Origin: Magnimaribacter mokuoloeensis
Lineage (GTDB): Bacteria; Pseudomonadota; Gammaproteobacteria; Magnimaribacterales; Magnimaribacteraceae
Assembly (NCBI GenBank): GCA_041860225.1
Contig: CP151794.1
Span: 868,001 to 932,000, forward strand
DNA: 64,000 nucleotides
Reading direction: 5' to 3'
The stretch's first letter is position 1. Every line of letters begins with the position of its first letter. The notes beneath the pieces were generated by a model. It ran no database searches. It saw only the letters and a list, made by a program, of their open reading frames with translations, and had not been told where the DNA came from. This document shows positions 19,137-27,294 of this stretch, in pieces. Both the position numbers and the translations under genes were made by a program.

Positions 19137-20261
19137 TTAACGATCAGACATGTCGACCCAAATAGAGTTATCTGGTCCGATATACTCTTCGCTTGGTCGA
19201 ATAATTCTATTATCAGCTCTTTGTTCCATTATATTTGCAGCCCAGCCAGAAGTTCTTCCGATTACAAATAACGGAGTGAATATAGCAGTCGGAATACCTA
19301 AATAGTTATAGGCAGAAGCCATAAAGAAGTCTGTATTAGCAAACATTCCTTTCTCTTCATCCATCACTTTTTCGATCTCTTCAGAGACTTCATATAAGGT
19401 TGTATTGCCATCCAATTTAGAAAGTTTTTCCGCCCAAACTTTAATAATGGCGTTTCTTGGATCCTCTGTGCTATAAACAGCATGACCAAATCCCATTATC
19501 TTTTCTTTCTTAGCTAGTAAATCAAGTACACCCGCTTTGGCCTCTTCTCTAGTAGAGTATTGTTCAATCATTTCCATCGCAGCTTCATTAGCGCCACCAT
19601 GTAGTGGGCCTCTTAAGGTGCCTATCGCGCCTGTTATACATGAATGCATGTCAGACAAAGTTGAAGCGCAGGTTCTTGCAGTAAAAGTTGAAGCATTAAA
19701 TCCATGTTCAGCATAAAGAATTAATGAAACATCAAGTGCTCTAGCATGCTCTTCAGAAGGTTCTTTGCCAGTTAGTAAAGATAAAAACTGACCCCCAATA
19801 GTTGGGTGATCTGTTTCTGTTTCTACTTGAACTCCATCATGAGAGTATCTGTACCAATAGGTAACTATAGAAGCAAAAGCTGCCATAATCCTATCAGCAG
19901 TCTCATTTTGGTTAGAAAAATCTCCTTCTGGTTCTAAGTTACCCAGCATAGAGCAACCTGTTCTCATTACGTCCATAGGATGTGCATCTGATGGTATTCT
20001 CTGAAGAACTTCTTTGAGGGCTTCTGGTAAGGCCCTATAAGACTTTAGTTTTGCTGAATATTGATCATACTCAGATTGATTGGGTAATTTTCCATATAAA
20101 AGCATATAAGCTACTTCCTCAAAGGAAGCCTTTTCGGCTAGCTCTTCTATGGCGTATCCCCTATAGGTTAAACCTTTTCCTTCTTTGCCAACGGTTGAAA
20201 GAGCAGTTTTGCCTGCTACTTGACCTCTTAAACCTGCTCCATCTAATTTCTTCTCACCCAT
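19137..20261 (-). CDS. prpC: 2-methylcitrate synthase
   Basis: A citrate synthase-family enzyme that condenses propionyl-CoA with oxaloacetate. At 374 aa it is the short PrpC type, lacking the N-terminal extension of Gram-negative GltA. The catalytic His residues lie in LHGGANEAA and in MGFGHAVY, and the late catalytic Asp region is VIGRTSGWAANIMEQ. Its place between prpB and prpD supports PrpC over an ordinary citrate synthase. It follows prpB by 13 bases. Confidence 0.95.
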   Translation of the reverse strand: MGEKKLDGAGLRGQVAGKTALSTVGKEGKGLTYRGYAIEELAEKASFEEVAYMLLYGKLPNQSEYDQYSAKLKSYRALPEALKEVLQRIPSDAHPMDVMRTGCSMLGNLEPEGDFSNQNETADRIMAAFASIVTYWYRYSHDGVQVETETDHPTIGGQFLSLLTGKEPSEEHARALDVSLILYAEHGFNASTFTARTCASTLSDMHSCITGAIGTLRGPLHGGANEAAMEMIEQYSTREEAKAGVLDLLAKKEKIMGFGHAVYSTEDPRNAIIKVWAEKLSKLDGNTTLYEVSEEIEKVMDEEKGMFANTDFFMASAYNYLGIPTAIFTPLFVIGRTSGWAANIMEQRADNRIIRPSEEYIGPDNSIWVDMSDR

Positions 20262-20274
20262 TTTGTTTCCTAAT

Positions 20275-21147
20275 CTAGTTTTTGAATAGCTCGTCCAATT
20301 TATTTTCGAACGAATGATAATCTAGTACGTCGTAAAGTTCATCTCTAGTTTGCATATTTTTAATAAGGCTTTCCTGATTATCAGACTTTTTAATTTCTTT
20401 AAATACCTCTTCTGCTGCTTTACTCATTGCCCTAAAGGCTGTTAAGGGATAAAGAACCATATCTACTCCCGACTGACTGAGCTCTTCACAACCAAAAAGA
20501 GGTGTCTTTCCAAATTCTGTGATGTTAGCCAAGATCGGTATATTCACACTTTTCTTGAGCTCCCTATACTGATCTAGTTCAATAAAAGCCTCGGGAAAAA
20601 GGGCGTCTGCACCGGCTTCTTGATAAGCTAGAGCTCTTTCTATTGCAGCATCTAAACCTTCATTGGCTAATGCATCAGTTCTTGCCATTACAACAAAATC
20701 TTCATCAGATTTTGCATCTACTGCAGCCTTAATTCTATCAACCATTTCTCCGGTAGAAACAATCTCTTTATTTGGTCGATGGCCACACCTCTTTTGCGAT
20801 ACTTGATCTTCTATATGCAATCCTGCAGCCCCATAATTTATGAAAGATTTTACAGTCCTCGCAATATTAAATGCGCCTCCCCAACCAGTATCAGCATCAA
20901 CCAGTAAAGGAACTGAAGTTACATTTGTAATTCTTTCTACATCAATCAAAACATCTTGAAGTGAGGAAATACCTAGATCAGGAACTCCTAAGCTAGAAGC
21001 AGCTACGCCACCACCTGATAGGTAGATTGCATTGTGACCTTCCTTTTCAGCCAACAAAGCTGAATATGCATTAATCGTACCAACAATCTTTAAAGGATTA
21101 TTAATAGCTATAGCTTCTTTAAGTTTTTTTCCTTGAGATTGATTCAT
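20275..21147 (-). CDS. prpB: Methylisocitrate lyase
   Basis: PrpB splits 2-methylisocitrate into pyruvate and succinate. The TIM-barrel protein (290 aa) carries the lyase motif QKRCGHRP (C121) and the Mg-binding VDADTGWGG (82-90). It is the first of the three prp genes and starts 1 base before the end of the preceding thrH gene region, so all may be cotranscribed. Confidence 0.95.
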   Translation of the reverse strand: MNQSQGKKLKEAIAINNPLKIVGTINAYSALLAEKEGHNAIYLSGGGVAASSLGVPDLGISSLQDVLIDVERITNVTSVPLLVDADTGWGGAFNIARTVKSFINYGAAGLHIEDQVSQKRCGHRPNKEIVSTGEMVDRIKAAVDAKSDEDFVVMARTDALANEGLDAAIERALAYQEAGADALFPEAFIELDQYRELKKSVNIPILANITEFGKTPLFGCEELSQSGVDMVLYPLTAFRAMSKAAEEVFKEIKKSDNQESLIKNMQTRDELYDVLDYHSFENKLDELFKN

Positions 21148-21148
21148 C

Positions 21149-21763
21149 TTATGTCTTTCCTATAAAAGAGGAATTCTCTATCAGCAAATTTTTTAATTCT
21201 GCATGACTTTCAACCCCATCAATTTCATTAAACTCTTCTCTTATGTGTTTTGGAGCCTGAAAAAAAACTCCTAAATCTGCCTCTTGAAGCATTTGTATGT
21301 CATTGTATGAATCACCCGAAGCAAACACTTTGAACTTCATATCTTTAAGTGACTGGACAACTTTCTTTTTATTTTCCAACTGTCTCAAGGTGTAACCTTT
21401 CAATTGATTATTTTTTATAACCAAATAATGACAGTTAATCGCAGGAGTGCCAAGTTTCCTGATTAAAGGCCATGCCAGTTCATAAAAAGAATCAGAAACA
21501 ATCGTTAGCTGAAAATTATCTCTAACCCAGTCAATAAACTCTCTAGCACCTTCGAATGGCTCCATTTCATTAACTAGGGATTGGATTTCACTAAAAGAGA
21601 GACCAATAGACTGAACCAAGTTAATTCGAATATCCATTAGCTCGGAATAATCTTTCAGATCTTGTGTTGTTAAATTAAAATCCTCTTCTCCAGTATAATC
21701 AGCTACCTTATTCCAAATTTCAGGTATTAATACGCCTTCGAGATCAAGACAGACATGTTCCAT
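21149..21763 (-). CDS. thrH: Phosphoserine phosphatase / homoserine phosphotransferase ThrH
   Basis: A 204-residue HAD protein starting MEHVCLDLEGVL (nucleophile D7, with Glu at the second acidic position, the ThrH hallmark). SDSFYELAWPL and the late ASGDSYNDIQML motif match ThrH of Pseudomonas, which moves phosphate from phosphoserine to homoserine or water. It is 1 base from prpB but has no obvious role in propionate use; it may simply share the promoter. A TATAAT hexamer lies on its strand at 21798-21803. Confidence 0.88.
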   Translation of the reverse strand: MEHVCLDLEGVLIPEIWNKVADYTGEEDFNLTTQDLKDYSELMDIRINLVQSIGLSFSEIQSLVNEMEPFEGAREFIDWVRDNFQLTIVSDSFYELAWPLIRKLGTPAINCHYLVIKNNQLKGYTLRQLENKKKVVQSLKDMKFKVFASGDSYNDIQMLQEADLGVFFQAPKHIREEFNEIDGVESHAELKNLLIENSSFIGKT

Positions 21764-21815
21764 GTTTAGTTTTTCTTACTCTTTGATTGAGGTGAGGATT
21801 ATACATTTTTTGAAT

Positions 21816-22694
21816 TTAAATACTTGTATTAAAGTTTATCACTTGTCCTGTAGGCACCTCTAAACTTGCTTCTAAACAGTTATCTAATTGATCATCAAAA
21901 AAAATATCAGCCCCAAAATCTTTCAGAAATTCTTTTTTCTCTAGGCCGCCTAAAAATAGAGATTCATCTATCCTTATTTTCCAATCTCTTAGGGTTTTTA
22001 TAACTCTTTCATGAGATGGAGCTGATCTAGCAGTAACAAGTGCAATCCGTATTGGACATTTAGTCTTAGAAAAGCTTTGTTGGATTTTGCAAAGCTCAGT
22101 CAAGAATGATTTAAATGGACCTCCTATTAAAGGTCTGTCAGCTAAATCCTTCTCATTTTTGTTAAATGCATCTAAACCATATTGATCATAGATTTTTTGT
22201 GATTCTTCTGAAAATAGAACTGAATCTCCATCAAAAGCTACCCTAAGGACTTTCTCATCTAATAAAGATTTCTTAGAAGGCATAATCTTAGCAGAGGCTA
22301 CTCCATTTTCTATAGAGCATTTACAATCTTCCAATTCGGTGGAAAGAAAAAGGTCAGCTTTAAAAGATTTTGCATAAACATGAGGGCTGTTACCACCGCA
22401 AAAAGCTGCTTTTTTGATATCTAGTCCATGATATTGAATTGAGTTAAAAATTCTTAATCCGGTATCAGCAGTATTGCGGCTAAGCAACATAACCTCAACA
22501 AGGTTTTCTTCCTTACATAGATCATTAAGATTTAAGAGTTTTTTAACAAGTGCAAATGCCTCTCCTGGATTTAAAGGGTTATTTTCTAGAGATATTTGAT
22601 GTTCTTTATAAGCTTCCAATCCATCATTAGTAAATACTAAATGGCTAGCATCTAGATCAAAAAGAGCTCTTGAAGTTATACCTATTCTCAACAT
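21816..22694 (-). CDS. 5'-nucleotidase (cytosolic NT5C1-like family)
   Basis: A 292-residue member of the cytosolic 5'-nucleotidase family known from animal cN-I and scattered bacteria. The core motif LRVAFDGDSVLFSEE (around residue 150) matches the cN-I FDGDAVLFSDE block; a Ser/Thr motif (ALVTARSAP) and the late FDDQLDNC complete the HAD site. It should remove phosphate from nucleoside monophosphates. It is divergent from lexA, and the shared SOS box ends only 17 bases before its ATG, so it may be part of the SOS response. Confidence 0.86.
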   Translation of the reverse strand: MLRIGITSRALFDLDASHLVFTNDGLEAYKEHQISLENNPLNPGEAFALVKKLLNLNDLCKEENLVEVMLLSRNTADTGLRIFNSIQYHGLDIKKAAFCGGNSPHVYAKSFKADLFLSTELEDCKCSIENGVASAKIMPSKKSLLDEKVLRVAFDGDSVLFSEESQKIYDQYGLDAFNKNEKDLADRPLIGGPFKSFLTELCKIQQSFSKTKCPIRIALVTARSAPSHERVIKTLRDWKIRIDESLFLGGLEKKEFLKDFGADIFFDDQLDNCLEASLEVPTGQVINFNTSI

Positions 22695-22711
22695 TCTTGC
22701 ATATTACAATA

Positions 22712-22731
22712 TACTGTATATAATTACAGTA
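22712..22731. promoter_or_regulatory. SOS box (LexA operator)
   Basis: TACTGTATATAATTACAGTA is a near-perfect match to the E. coli LexA operator consensus (CTG-N10-CAG with the TACTGTATATATATACAGTA core). It lies 37 bases before the lexA ATG and 17 bases before the ATG of the divergent nucleotidase gene. A -10 hexamer for lexA (TATAAT, 22719-22724) is inside the box, so LexA bound here would block it. The match shows autoregulation and E. coli-type LexA specificity. Confidence 0.95.
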
Positions 22732-22768
22732 ATTAAATTAATATATTAATAATATTTAACGTCATCTA

Positions 22769-23386
22769 ATGTCGCAAAAAATGAAAAATTTAACAAAGAG
22801 ACAAGAAGAGATATTAAACTTAATAAAAACACATATATTGGATTTTGGATTTCCTCCAACAAGAGCTGATATTGCTAAAACATTAGGTTTTAAATCTCCA
22901 AATGCAGCTGAGCAGCACCTAAGAGCAATAGAAAAAAAGGGCTTTATAAAAATACTGTCTGGAGCCTCTCGAGGAATAGTCTTGAGTGATTCAGATAGCG
23001 ATGAAATACCTGTAATAGGACTGGTTGCGGCTGGAGGGCCTATCTTAGCTCAAGAAAATGTAGAAAAAACTATTCCTAGATCAAGAAACCTCTTTTCTAA
23101 CGATATTGATTATTATTTGAGAGTTAAAGGTGACAGCATGGTTGATGTGGGTATTTATGAAGAAGATTTAATTGGTGTAAGTAAATCGAAAGACTTTAAA
23201 GTAGGAAATATTGTTGTTGCTAGGATCAATGATGAAGTTACAGTCAAAACTTTGATAGAAATGTCACAAAATAAAGTAGTTTTAAGGCCTGAGAATAAAA
23301 ATTACAAAGATATTATTCTCAACCCTGAAATAGATGAATTGGCAATTGAAGGTTCATGTGTTGCTCTAGTTAGAGAATCTATCTAA
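22769..23386 (+). CDS. lexA: SOS repressor LexA
   Basis: LexA represses DNA-damage genes until RecA-stimulated self-cleavage. The N-terminal winged helix has PPTRADIAKTLGFKSPNAAE, nearly the E. coli recognition region. The cleavage bond is A88-G89 in VAAGGP, and the catalytic pair is S123 (GDSM) and K160 (VTVK). Length 205 aa. The first four residues are extra relative to E. coli, so the ATG at 22781 could also be the start; neither has a clear ribosome site. lexA and topA are convergent and overlap by 4 bases. Confidence 0.98.
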   Translation: MSQKMKNLTKRQEEILNLIKTHILDFGFPPTRADIAKTLGFKSPNAAEQHLRAIEKKGFIKILSGASRGIVLSDSDSDEIPVIGLVAAGGPILAQENVEKTIPRSRNLFSNDIDYYLRVKGDSMVDVGIYEEDLIGVSKSKDFKVGNIVVARINDEVTVKTLIEMSQNKVVLRPENKNYKDIILNPEIDELAIEGSCVALVRESI

Positions 23387-25995
23387 ATAACTTTAGATTC
23401 TTCTAAAGATACAAACTTCTCTCCTTTCTTGAGCTTCAAAACTTCATTGATTATGAAGTCCTGTCCTTCAGAATCAAGTTTATACCAGTCATTAGGTATT
23501 TCTGTTTCCACCTCACCTACCTTTATATTCTTGATAAATTTAAACGCTTTTCCAGGTTTTCTTATTTTTATACCTACTGGTAAAACAGATTTATCTTCTT
23601 TAAAGAGGAATCCTAAAATTCTTAAAGAATTCAATACATATCTGCGACCGGATTCTGATTGATAGTCTATTGTTTCAGGCTCGTAATATGACACTTTTGG
23701 GCTTGGTTCTTTATTTTCAGGCTTGAGCTTAGTTGCTTTGTTGAATCCGTCAAATTCAGTATATTCTCCAAACCTTCCATTCTTTAAAACTATAGGAAGA
23801 TTTGTATTGATTTCAGTAAATAAAATATTCTCAGCATTACTTCTATCTATCAGTTCTATTGCGCGATTTAAGCCAATATCTAGGATAAACTCATCTTCGT
23901 CTGGAGTTCCAAATAGTTTTTTTTCTTCTTCATTTGATGTCCATACGCATGGACCATTAACACTTAGGTCAGCATATATTGGATTGCCAAGGTCAGGATG
24001 ATTTCCTAAATCTTTTGGGAGTTCTTGATATGTCTCAAAAGAGGTATTGAACTCGAAAGGTTTTTTTGTCCATTTACATTCTGAACAGCCTACAAAATAG
24101 CCCCAAGCCCCAGATTTAAGACTTATTGGATTGGAGCACTTGGGACATTCATTTCTAATCTTTCCTGATTCATCTTTTGGAAAAATTACTGATCCTAGCT
24201 CTTCATTTAGCAGATCAAGAACCTGTCGGGTTTTAAATTGATCTTGATTACTTATTTCGATGTCGTTGATTTTTTTATTGAGATAATTTTGAAGTTCTTC
24301 CCAAAACCTATCTAATACTTGTTCATAGTTTTTATTTCCAGAAGCTATGTCATCCAAATCAGCTTCCATATGTGCTGTAAACTTTGTTTCGATAAAGAAT
24401 TCTTCGAATACCTTCTTCAGATAAGAAGTTAGAACCCTTCCAAGGTCGGAAGGTATTATAGATTTAGCGCCATAAGCATACTTCTTAGTGCGCAATCCTT
24501 TAACTATAGTTGCATATGTTGAAGGACGTCCTATTCCTTCTTCTTCCATTTTTTTTATCAGAGAGGCTTCGGAATATCTATTGGGTGGAGAGGTGAATTT
24601 TTGCTCGTAAGAATTCGATACCAATTTAAGTTGCATTCCTTCTTCCAAGTCAGCAGGAAAAATGACTTCGTTTTTTTCATCTGAACCTATTAAGATTTCG
24701 AATCCTTGAAAGAGGTTTTTTCTAGATGAAGATGTAAATTTGTAATCTCCTTCAACAGAACTGATTGTTAAAGTCTTTCGCTCATATCTTGAACTCTCCA
24801 TTTGCGATGCAACTGTCCTGTTCCAAATGAGTTTGTATAATTTTTCTTCATCACCATGGAGACTAACCTTATCTGGTGTTTTAGAAATGTCTGTCGGTCT
24901 AATAGCCTCATGAGCTTCCTGAGAATTTTGTACCTTAGATTTGTAAATCCTAGTTTCTTTTGAGAGATAGGAATCCTCGAAATTCGAAAGGATAAAATTC
25001 CTGATTTCTTCTATCGGAGGTGGGCCAGGATTTTCTTCAGAAAATGGCTCCCCTGTATTTGGCGATGTGCTGATTGAAATTCCATCAGTTCTCAAATAAG
25101 TTATGAGACCTCCTTCATAAAGTTTTTGTGCTGATTGCATTGTCCTGTCAGCAGTAAAACCCAAGGCGCTTGCAGCGGCCATTTGTAGAGTAGAAGTTCT
25201 AAAAGGTGGTTTTGGATTACTAGTTTGTGACTTTGATTCAATTTTTTTTAACAAAAAATTTGTTTTCTCCAATCCTGATAAAACTTGATTTACTTCATCC
25301 TCATTTTTTAATGAGTCCTTGTTGACATTTCTGTCTAAAAAAGAGGTAAGTTTTGCCTTAAAAACTGTCCCTTTATAGTCAAAAGTAGATTCGAAAGGCC
25401 AATACTCTTCGGGAGTATGCAGATCTCTCTGATCTTCTTTCTCGCAAATAATTCTGAGAGTTGGGGATTGAACTCTTCCTGCAGATTTAGCTCTTGATAT
25501 ATGACGCCAAAGTAGTGGTGATACTTTAAATCCAATGAGATGATCCAGTATCCTTCTAGCCAAGTAGGCATCAACTAAATCTTGGTCTATTTCTCGTGGA
25601 GATTCAATAGCAGCTTTCACGGCTGATGAAGTAATTTCATTGAAAGTAACCCTCTTTACATCAACATTTTCTAAGAGTTTTTTAGTTTCAAAGTCACTAA
25701 GTAAGTGCCACGCTATGGCCTCGCCCTCTCTATCAGGATCTGTAGCAAGATAAAGAAGATCTGTTTCTTTGCATAATTTACGAAGTTCTTTCATCACTTT
25801 TTTACCTTTAGATGAAAATTCCCACTTAAGATTTTTCCAGTCACCTGGATCTACAGCATTTTCTTTATCCGCTAAATCACGAACATGGCCTACACAAGCC
25901 TCAACTTGCCATTCTTTATCAGGAAAATTTGAAGACAAAAAGCCTTTAATTTTTTTTGCTTTCGCTCCCGATTCTACAATTACCAATGATTTCAT
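23383..25995 (-). CDS. topA: DNA topoisomerase I
   Basis: Type IA topoisomerase that relaxes negative supercoils. The N-terminal TOPRIM domain has the metal site TDPDREGEAIAWHLL (85-99) and the active-site Tyr is in TYLRTDGIS (about residue 298). After the core there is one four-Cys zinc ribbon (about 613-640, CPKC and CSEC) and then TOPRIM C-repeat-like segments with VLKNGRFGEYTEFDG. E. coli TopA has several zinc ribbons instead, so the tail resembles the alphaproteobacterial/actinobacterial layout. Length 870 aa. Confidence 0.97.
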   Translation of the reverse strand: MKSLVIVESGAKAKKIKGFLSSNFPDKEWQVEACVGHVRDLADKENAVDPGDWKNLKWEFSSKGKKVMKELRKLCKETDLLYLATDPDREGEAIAWHLLSDFETKKLLENVDVKRVTFNEITSSAVKAAIESPREIDQDLVDAYLARRILDHLIGFKVSPLLWRHISRAKSAGRVQSPTLRIICEKEDQRDLHTPEEYWPFESTFDYKGTVFKAKLTSFLDRNVNKDSLKNEDEVNQVLSGLEKTNFLLKKIESKSQTSNPKPPFRTSTLQMAAASALGFTADRTMQSAQKLYEGGLITYLRTDGISISTSPNTGEPFSEENPGPPPIEEIRNFILSNFEDSYLSKETRIYKSKVQNSQEAHEAIRPTDISKTPDKVSLHGDEEKLYKLIWNRTVASQMESSRYERKTLTISSVEGDYKFTSSSRKNLFQGFEILIGSDEKNEVIFPADLEEGMQLKLVSNSYEQKFTSPPNRYSEASLIKKMEEEGIGRPSTYATIVKGLRTKKYAYGAKSIIPSDLGRVLTSYLKKVFEEFFIETKFTAHMEADLDDIASGNKNYEQVLDRFWEELQNYLNKKINDIEISNQDQFKTRQVLDLLNEELGSVIFPKDESGKIRNECPKCSNPISLKSGAWGYFVGCSECKWTKKPFEFNTSFETYQELPKDLGNHPDLGNPIYADLSVNGPCVWTSNEEEKKLFGTPDEDEFILDIGLNRAIELIDRSNAENILFTEINTNLPIVLKNGRFGEYTEFDGFNKATKLKPENKEPSPKVSYYEPETIDYQSESGRRYVLNSLRILGFLFKEDKSVLPVGIKIRKPGKAFKFIKNIKVGEVETEIPNDWYKLDSEGQDFIINEVLKLKKGEKFVSLEESKVI

Positions 25996-26054
25996 AACTT
26001 AACTTTACTTATTAGTATAAAGTTTAAGACGGGGTCTTCTGTCAAGTAAATATT

Positions 26055-27074
26055 TTAAATTGATTTAGTATTCAGTATGTTCTCAATGAGCTGAGGTCCT
26101 TCAAATATTAATCCTGTATAGACCTGAACAAGACTTGCTCCAGATAAAATCTTCTCTTGATAGTCAACTTGAGACATCACACCACCTGATGCGATTATTG
26201 GAACATTACTTCCTACGATTTCTTTCACAGCTTTTAGTTTAAGAGTAGAAATTTCACTCAAGGGTTTTCCACTCAACCCTCCCTTGCCGTGTGAATCTTT
26301 ATGATTGATAGTTGTATTAGTACATATTATTCCGTCAATACAATGCTCTAAAATGGATTTACAAATATAATTAAGGTTTTCGTTTGACTCATCTGGGCTG
26401 ATTTTCAGAAATAGTGGTTTATAGCCATGCTCAATAGAGAGTTGACCTTGCAATTTTTTTAAATTATCAAGCAAAGAGTCTAAATAAGTTCTATCACTAA
26501 GTTCTCTCAATCCCTCTGTGTTAGGCGAAGAGATATTGATAGCGATATAATCTGAATATTCATATACCTTTCTCATGCAGACTTCATAGTCAAGATACGC
26601 TTTGTGATTAGGTGTATTGAAGTTTTTGCCTATGCTGATTCCCAACACTACATCGCATTTATTCTTTTTTAACTTATTTACTAGGAAATCTACTCCCTTA
26701 TTGTTGAAACCAAGTCTATTAAGTAATGATTTTTCAGATCTATTCCTGAAAAGCCTAGGTTTCTTATTTCCATCTTGAGGTAAGGGAGTGACTGTGCCTA
26801 GTTCTATAAAACCTACGCCAAGGGCTGCCAAACAACTTATATATTCACCATTCTTATCTAAACCAGCTGCGATACCAAGTCTATTTTTGATCTTAAAAAA
26901 TGTGTTTAGTTGTTTATCATTTACTGTTGAGCTGTCAGTGGAATTTTTAGTCCCAACAATAAGTTTCAAAAGACCTATGGAATCCATAATTTTTAATGAC
27001 TTAAGTCCTAAATTATGAGAAGTTTCACCCGGAAGTAAATGAAGAATCTTTGTAAGTAATGAAAGTATTTTCAA
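26055..27074 (-). CDS. pyrD: Dihydroorotate dehydrogenase (quinone), class 2
   Basis: PyrD oxidises dihydroorotate to orotate and passes electrons to quinone at the inner membrane. The N-terminal amphipathic segment (LHLLPGETSHNLGL) marks class 2, and the catalytic Ser is in INISSPNTEGLREL (about residue 179). Length 339 aa, close to E. coli PyrD. The start is TTG at 27074; the alignment to E. coli supports it and no nearby ATG fits. It is divergent from the repeat protein gene. Confidence 0.96.
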   Translation of the reverse strand: MKILSLLTKILHLLPGETSHNLGLKSLKIMDSIGLLKLIVGTKNSTDSSTVNDKQLNTFFKIKNRLGIAAGLDKNGEYISCLAALGVGFIELGTVTPLPQDGNKKPRLFRNRSEKSLLNRLGFNNKGVDFLVNKLKKNKCDVVLGISIGKNFNTPNHKAYLDYEVCMRKVYEYSDYIAINISSPNTEGLRELSDRTYLDSLLDNLKKLQGQLSIEHGYKPLFLKISPDESNENLNYICKSILEHCIDGIICTNTTINHKDSHGKGGLSGKPLSEISTLKLKAVKEIVGSNVPIIASGGVMSQVDYQEKILSGASLVQVYTGLIFEGPQLIENILNTKSI

Positions 27075-27159
27075 CAGTAATAAAAAATTTCCTACATTCT
27101 ACATCAGTGCTTAGTTAAATGGAGTGGTTTTATGGGTTGTAATCATTTATTAAATTAAG

Positions 27160-27233
27160 TTGACAAGACGTAAACAGCTTAGGATAAAATTTAAAATATT
27201 ATGTTGACATGTTGGCGTAATATGAACTTTAAT
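27160..27233 (+). promoter_or_regulatory. Two candidate sigma-70 promoters for the repeat protein gene
   Basis: Two perfect -35 boxes (TTGACA) occur at 27160-27165 and 27204-27209. The first has GATAAA 17 bases later (27183-27188), the second TTTAAT 18 bases later (27228-27233). Both point to the gene at 27295. Such strong -35 boxes are rare in this window, which suggests high expression. Confidence 0.45.
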
Positions 27234-27294
27234 ACGCAAAGTAGTTCCCAAACCCTAAAAAATTGGAATAAAAATTAATTTAAAAGGCTTCAAA

